Assembly (NCBI RefSeq): GCF_000165485.1
Contig: NC_014623.1
Coordinates: 8,574,893-8,638,892, forward strand
Length of the DNA: 64,000 nt
Direction of reading: 5' to 3'
DNA from: Stigmatella aurantiaca DW4/3-1
GTDB taxonomy: Bacteria > Myxococcota > Myxococcia > Myxococcales > Myxococcaceae
The notes beneath the pieces are model-generated. The model had not been told where the DNA came from. It saw nothing but the letters and a program-made list of their open reading frames with translations, and made no database searches. This document shows, piece by piece, positions 59,771 through 64,000 of this stretch. The translations under genes were made by a program, and so were the position numbers. Within the stretch, counting starts at the first letter, position 1. Each line of letters opens with the position of its first letter.

Positions 59771-62700
59771 GTGCCGCGCTGTCAGACATGCGGACGCCGC
59801 TGGGAAACCTCCCATGCGCAGTGTCCGCGGGGAGCATCGTCTTCCGCAGGAACCCCCCGGACGCCGGAGGTGGATTACACCTTTGCGTTGACCTTGCCGG
59901 GCTACCGCATCGAGAACCTCATCGCCCGCGGCGGCTTCGGCACCCTGGTCAGTGCCCTCCGCCAGGAGGATGGGACGCGGGTGGCCATCAAGGTGGCCCA
60001 TGCCGGCAACCCGCTGGCGGAGCTCCAGTTGGCGCGCGAAGCGGAGGTGCTCTACACCCTGGGCCCGCCCACCGTGCCCACCCTGTATGAGGTGGGCTCG
60101 ATGGAGGAGGGGCGCCCCTTCCTCGCCATGGAGTACGTCTCGCTGCCCACCCTCGGGGAGCACCTGGGGCGGCTGTCCGGGCCCATGAGCCCCAGCGAGT
60201 TTCCCTCGCGCGCGCTGGCCCTCATCCATGCGCTGGCCCTCATCCACACCCAGGGCTTCGTCCATTGCGATCTCAAGCCGGAGAACATCTTCCTGGATGA
60301 CGCGGCCTCGCGCGTGCGCGTCTTCGACTTCGGACTGGCCCACGCGCTGGGCGCCCCGGGCACCCCCAGCGAGCCCACCCTGAGCACCAGCCACGGCACC
60401 TACGCGGGCACCGCGGAGTACATGGCCCCCGAGCAATGCGCGGGCAACCAGGCGGTGGATGCGCGCACGGACGTGTACGCCCTGGGCGTCATCCTCTACG
60501 AGATGCTCACCGGCCGCCCGCCCTTCTTCGGGACCCCCGCGGAGGTGTTCCAGGCCCACCTCTCCCTGAGGCCCCCACGCCCCTCCGAGATGGCCCCGGT
60601 GTCGCCCGACGTGGAGGAGATGGTGCTGCGGTGTCTGACCAAGGAGCGCGCCCGGCGCTTCCCCACCATGGCCGCCGCCGGAGAGGCGCTGCGCGCGGCG
60701 CTGCTCCAGAACACCCCCCGCGTGAGCGCTTCGTCCCGCCCCACCCCGCCCCCCGCCGAGGAGGCTTCGCGCGCCTCCCAGACGCGCCGCTCGGTGGCGG
60801 TGCTGCTCTTCCACTCCACCGCCAACCCGCTCGCCGTGCAGAAGGCGCTGGCCACCTGCGGCGGGCAGGTGGCCTTCCGCGAGGGCTCGCGCTTCGCCGG
60901 GGTGTTTGATCCCGATGCCGGGGAGAACCCGGTGCGCCGCGCGCTGCGCGCGGCGGAGGCGCTGGAGGAGCACCGGCTGGCCGCCAGCGTCCTGGTGGAC
61001 GTGGCCACCGTCACCGTGCAGCGCCGCCCGGGCTCCACCCCCCGCTATTTCGGCGGCCCCTTCACCCAGAAGGAGCGCTACCCCACCGGCGCCGGCACCC
61101 CGCCGCTGCTGGTCACCACCGCGGCGGCGGACGCCGTGCCGGACGTGCGCTGCGTCTCCATTCCGGATCGCGAGGGGCTGCTGCGCCCCGCCGAGCCCGA
61201 GTTGGCCCCGCGCGCGGACATGACGGTGCTCAAGCTGGGCAGCGAGCTGCTGATCGGCCGGGGCGAGGAGCTGGAGGGGCTCTGGCAGAGCGCGCAAGAG
61301 GCCGTGAATGACAGCGCCCCCACCGTGGCCACGATGCTGGGCGACCGGGGCTACGGCAAGAGCCACTTCAGCGCCACGCTCACCCGGAAGCTCCAGCAGA
61401 CGCTGCCCCAAGCCCGCGTGTATGAGTTGCGCGCCCGCGAGCCGATAGGCGGCGACCCCGACGGCACCCTGCGCATGCTGCTGCGGTGCGCGCTGCACGA
61501 CTTCGAGCGGGATGACACGGGCTCGGAGGGCACGAGCCGCACCTCCTTCTTCAAGCGGCTGGGGCCCACGCTGGCCACCGAGCTGTGGCCCGGCGTGTCC
61601 ACCACCTTGGGCTGGTCCGCGCCCGACAGCCCCGAGGTGCAGAGCCGGGCCGCGGCCCCGGGCGCGCTGCGCTCGCTGGCCATGCGCGCCACGGCGGAGC
61701 TGCTGGCGGCCACCGCGCGCATCCACCCCCTGTGCCTGCTCTTGGATGACGCGCACTTCGCCGAGGAGACGGCGCTGGACGCGCTGGAGTACGCCTGCCT
61801 CGCCGAGCGGCGCGCCCCGCTGTGGGTGTGCGTCCTGGCCCGCCCCGAGTTCGAGCGCAGCCGCCCAGCCTGGGGCTCGCGCGCGGCCCGCAAGTACAGC
61901 CTCACCCTCGGGCCGCTGTCCCCCGTGCACGCCCAGGCCCTGTGCCGCGTGCTGCTGCGCCCCGTGCAGAACGTGCCGGCGATGGCCGTGGAGCGCATCG
62001 TCGAGCGCACCCGGCGCGTGCCCCTCTTCCTGGTGGAGCTGGTGCGCGGCCTCAAGCGCCAGGGGCTGATGCGCCAGCGGGGCCCCGGCGGCAGCTGGTA
62101 CCTCGTCACCGACGAGCTGGACCATGTGCCGGAGATGCGGCTGGTGGAGTGGCTGGCGGACCGGGAGCTGGGCGTATTGCCCCCGGCCCTCGCGGCGCAC
62201 GCGCGGCTGTGCGCCCTGTTGGGCTCGGACTTCACCCTGGCCACGGCCGAGGGCGTGGTGCGCGAGTTGGAGCGCGAGGGCGGCGCCGCGGACTTCCCGC
62301 TGGACCCGCGCCATGCCACGCGCCGGTTGCTGGATCTCGGACTGCTCGTGGGCCACCGGCAGGACGACCTGAGCTTCCGCAACGAGCTGGTGCGCGAGGC
62401 GGCGGCGCGCACGCTGCCGGAGGCCGAGCGCGTCCGCATCCACCGCGCGGCCGTCAACTTCTACCAGAGCCCCGCCGCCGCCCCGGAGCGGCAACGGTTG
62501 CCGCGCCTGGCCTTCCATGCCGCCGCCGCCGGGCTGCGGGACGAGGCCGTGGCGCTCTACCTGGACCTGGCCGAGTCGGCCCGGGGCCGCCACGCGTACC
62601 TGGACGCCGAAAGCATGTACTCGCGCGTGCTGGAGCTGGTGGACCCGGCGGACGAGCTGCGCGGCCTCACCGCGCTCCGGGGGCGCGGCCTGATGCGCTA

Positions 62701-63823
62701 CCGCATCGGCCGGTATGACGACTCGCTCGCCGACTTCGCCCGCGCCCGGGAGATGGCCCGGCGGCGAGGGGACGCACAGGTGGAGGTCGAGGTGTTGCTG
62801 GACGAGGCGGTGGCCCTCGACTGGGTGAATGACTACACCCGCTCGGATGAGTGCGTGCAGGAGGCGCGGGTGCGCGCCGCCGACGTGCCCTCCTCCCATG
62901 TCCAGACCCACCTGCTCCTGGGCGTGGGCCGCTCCTGGTTCCGCCAGGGCCGGTGGGAGCGCGCCTGCCCGCCGCTGGAGGCCGCGGTGGACCGCTCCCG
63001 CACGCTGGGGGACGCGGGCTATGAGACGCGGGTCGTGGCCCAGTTGCTCCTGGCCGTCATCCTCCCCAACCTGGGCCGCATCGATGAAGCCGAGGCCGTG
63101 CTGGAAGAGGTGATCTCCGCCTGCGTCCGGCGCGGGGACCGGTTCCACCTGGGGGGCGCCATCAATAACCGCCGCAACCTCTGGGTGGCGCGCAAGGACC
63201 TGGGGCACGCGATCAAGGACCAGGAGCGCTTCATGCACCTGGGCCGCGAGCTGGGCGTGGTGGGCTGGGAGTACTTCGCCGAGTACAACCTTGGCGAGTT
63301 GCTCTACCAGGCCGGCAACACTTCCGCCGCCGCGCCCCACATCGCCCGCGCCATCGAGTTGGAGCGGGGCCACCCGGAGGTGGCTTCCCAGCCGTGGGCG
63401 CTCCTGCTCCAGGCGCGCGCGCTGGCCTGGGAGGGCCAGGCGGAGCCCGCGCGGGAAGTGCTCGAACAGGTGAGCGAGGCGCTCTCCGTGCGGCGCCCAC
63501 TGCGGGAGCTGAGCCCCTCCGAGGCCGTGCTCTTCGCCATGGTGGAGCTGGCCACGCGCCAGGCCAGCCCCGAGGAGTGGACAGCCCTCCAGGCCCGCTC
63601 CTCGGAAGTCTCCGTGGAGCAGGAACCCCTGGAGGTGCTGGAGCTGATGGCGCTCTCGGCACTGCGGCGGGGAGAGCAACCCCAGGCCGTGCGCATCCTC
63701 CAGGAGGCGCTCCTGCGTGCCGAGAGCATCCCCAACCTCATGGAGGGGAGGCTGCGCCGGACGCTGGAGCGGGCGCTCAGCCTGGGCGTTGAATCAGCTC
63801 CAGAGCTACCAGCGCGGCGATGA
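59771..63823 (+). CDS. Large Ser/Thr kinase with AAA-type ATPase and helical repeats
   Basis: A 1350-residue cytoplasmic signalling protein from a GTG start. A short CQTCGRRW zinc-finger-like head precedes the kinase (about 40-310): ARGGFGTLVSA, VAIKVAHA, catalytic loop HCDLKPEN (His165, Cys in place of Arg, so non-RD) and DFGLAHAL. Then an AAA/STAND-type ATPase with GDRGYGKS (about 524-531) and LLLDDAHF (about 660), followed by ~500 residues of tetratricopeptide-like repeats (LDAESMYSRVLELVDP, VEVEVLLDEAVALDW). This layout is that of the PknK-like regulators abundant in myxobacteria. The 3' end overlaps the convergent OPT gene by 47 bp. Confidence 0.9.
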   Translation: MPRCQTCGRRWETSHAQCPRGASSSAGTPRTPEVDYTFALTLPGYRIENLIARGGFGTLVSALRQEDGTRVAIKVAHAGNPLAELQLAREAEVLYTLGPPTVPTLYEVGSMEEGRPFLAMEYVSLPTLGEHLGRLSGPMSPSEFPSRALALIHALALIHTQGFVHCDLKPENIFLDDAASRVRVFDFGLAHALGAPGTPSEPTLSTSHGTYAGTAEYMAPEQCAGNQAVDARTDVYALGVILYEMLTGRPPFFGTPAEVFQAHLSLRPPRPSEMAPVSPDVEEMVLRCLTKERARRFPTMAAAGEALRAALLQNTPRVSASSRPTPPPAEEASRASQTRRSVAVLLFHSTANPLAVQKALATCGGQVAFREGSRFAGVFDPDAGENPVRRALRAAEALEEHRLAASVLVDVATVTVQRRPGSTPRYFGGPFTQKERYPTGAGTPPLLVTTAAADAVPDVRCVSIPDREGLLRPAEPELAPRADMTVLKLGSELLIGRGEELEGLWQSAQEAVNDSAPTVATMLGDRGYGKSHFSATLTRKLQQTLPQARVYELRAREPIGGDPDGTLRMLLRCALHDFERDDTGSEGTSRTSFFKRLGPTLATELWPGVSTTLGWSAPDSPEVQSRAAAPGALRSLAMRATAELLAATARIHPLCLLLDDAHFAEETALDALEYACLAERRAPLWVCVLARPEFERSRPAWGSRAARKYSLTLGPLSPVHAQALCRVLLRPVQNVPAMAVERIVERTRRVPLFLVELVRGLKRQGLMRQRGPGGSWYLVTDELDHVPEMRLVEWLADRELGVLPPALAAHARLCALLGSDFTLATAEGVVRELEREGGAADFPLDPRHATRRLLDLGLLVGHRQDDLSFRNELVREAAARTLPEAERVRIHRAAVNFYQSPAAAPERQRLPRLAFHAAAAGLRDEAVALYLDLAESARGRHAYLDAESMYSRVLELVDPADELRGLTALRGRGLMRYRIGRYDDSLADFARAREMARRRGDAQVEVEVLLDEAVALDWVNDYTRSDECVQEARVRAADVPSSHVQTHLLLGVGRSWFRQGRWERACPPLEAAVDRSRTLGDAGYETRVVAQLLLAVILPNLGRIDEAEAVLEEVISACVRRGDRFHLGGAINNRRNLWVARKDLGHAIKDQERFMHLGRELGVVGWEYFAEYNLGELLYQAGNTSAAAPHIARAIELERGHPEVASQPWALLLQARALAWEGQAEPAREVLEQVSEALSVRRPLRELSPSEAVLFAMVELATRQASPEEWTALQARSSEVSVEQEPLEVLELMALSALRRGEQPQAVRILQEALLRAESIPNLMEGRLRRTLERALSLGVESAPELPARR

Positions 63824-64000
63824 GCAGGCCCATGATGGATTCGCCCGCGATGGCCCCCGCGCCGAGCGCGGGCATGTGCGCGTCCACCATGTCCGGACGC
63901 ACCCGCCGCGCGACGGTCACCAGCAGGGCGCCCAGGCCAATCGTGATGGCGTAGTGCGCCGGCAGGAGCATGCCCAGCCCCATCGCCACCGCCGAGGGAA
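63777..64000 (-). CDS. OPT-family oligopeptide/metal-chelate transporter (3' part only)
   Basis: The last ~74 residues of a polytopic membrane protein whose 5' part lies beyond the right edge. Visible pieces: SAVAMGLGMLLPAHYAITIG, LGALLVTVARR, and the closing GAGAIAGESIMGLLIAALVA. The GMLLP-x-H and GAGLIAGE-S-x-x-G wording is typical of the OPT/YSL transporter C-terminus, which moves oligopeptides or iron-siderophore complexes. It ends inside the kinase gene on the opposite strand, overlapping by 47 bp. Confidence 0.75.
   Translation of the reverse strand, partial: PSAVAMGLGMLLPAHYAITIGLGALLVTVARRVRPDMVDAHMPALGAGAIAGESIMGLLIAALVALELIQRPG

Noticed and set aside
59672-63679. 1335-codon open frame on the minus strand
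   Set aside because: Low-complexity Gly/Ala/Arg/His composition; antisense of the kinase-ATPase gene, which has clear motifs.

Overview
The window reads as high-GC chromosomal DNA from a myxobacterium of the Cystobacterineae (Stigmatella / Archangium / Cystobacter / Hyalangium type). Supporting signs are a DUF2378-family protein, a two-copy but broken DUSAM-domain gene, a MYXO-CTERM sorting tail on a secreted lyase, SIT-type outer-membrane-exchange toxin sequences, a myxobacterial PilZ protein with a long acidic linker, three Ser/Thr protein kinases, and many lipoproteins. No rRNA, tRNA or CRISPR array was seen.

Layout. 0-14.8 kb: an Lhr-type helicase (cut by the left edge), a DUF2378 protein, a small lipoprotein plus a cysteine-synthase-like enzyme, a Rieske oxygenase, a DUF2171 protein, a GH10 xylanase lipoprotein with a lectin tail, a large PAS/GAF hybrid histidine kinase, an M14 carboxypeptidase and a copper-type P-ATPase. 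14.8-21.8 kb: an accessory zone of decayed genes. It holds a collapsed SitA5-like toxin fused to an immunity remnant, a lipoprotein of repeated strands, a lysR fragment and a kelch fragment joined by a 0.2 kb element with IS3-like inverted ends, an SDR fragment, an intact Ser/Thr kinase, and a broken sitA6/sitI6 pair. 21.9-29.3 kb: a DUF47-Pit phosphate transport pair, a possible PixA-like protein, an MBL-fold hydrolase, a second M14 peptidase, a PilZ protein, a VOC protein and an IS5 transposase remnant. 29.4-43 kb: sbcD-sbcC, a polytopic membrane protein, plsC, a FabL-like reductase lacking its tyrosine, and the oxidative pentose phosphate operon zwf-pgl-gnd. 43-50 kb: an OmpR/HK two-component pair behind a 30-bp perfect palindrome, a Cys-rich PLA2-like lipoprotein, a free-standing B12-binding protein with the CarH-type W-x9-EH signature facing a GAF histidine kinase, and a second Ser/Thr kinase. 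50-54.4 kb: a GntR regulator and Cys-rich exported protein, then the DUSAM pseudogene and an intact SitA5-scaffold lipoprotein toxin with its own putative immunity gene. 54.4-64 kb: a WYL regulator and divergent RibD-like reductase sharing an operator, a medium-chain acyl-CoA synthetase, a MYXO-CTERM polysaccharide lyase, a YdjM-like membrane protein, a 1350-residue kinase-ATPase-repeat protein, and the 3' end of an OPT transporter.

The most distinctive theme is kin discrimination. Three separate SIT (swarming inhibition toxin) loci lie within 40 kb. One is intact (52.4-54.4 kb) and carries a C-terminal toxin domain and an immunity protein that I cannot match to a named SIT type. Two are in decay. 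In the SIT system as known in Myxococcus, lipoprotein toxins pass between TraA-compatible cells by outer-membrane exchange and kill siblings that lack the immunity protein. The N-terminal scaffold of the intact toxin is recognisably shared with the fragment at 15.3 kb, which suggests repeated gain and loss of cassettes here.

All functional calls rest on reading motifs by eye. No database search was run.
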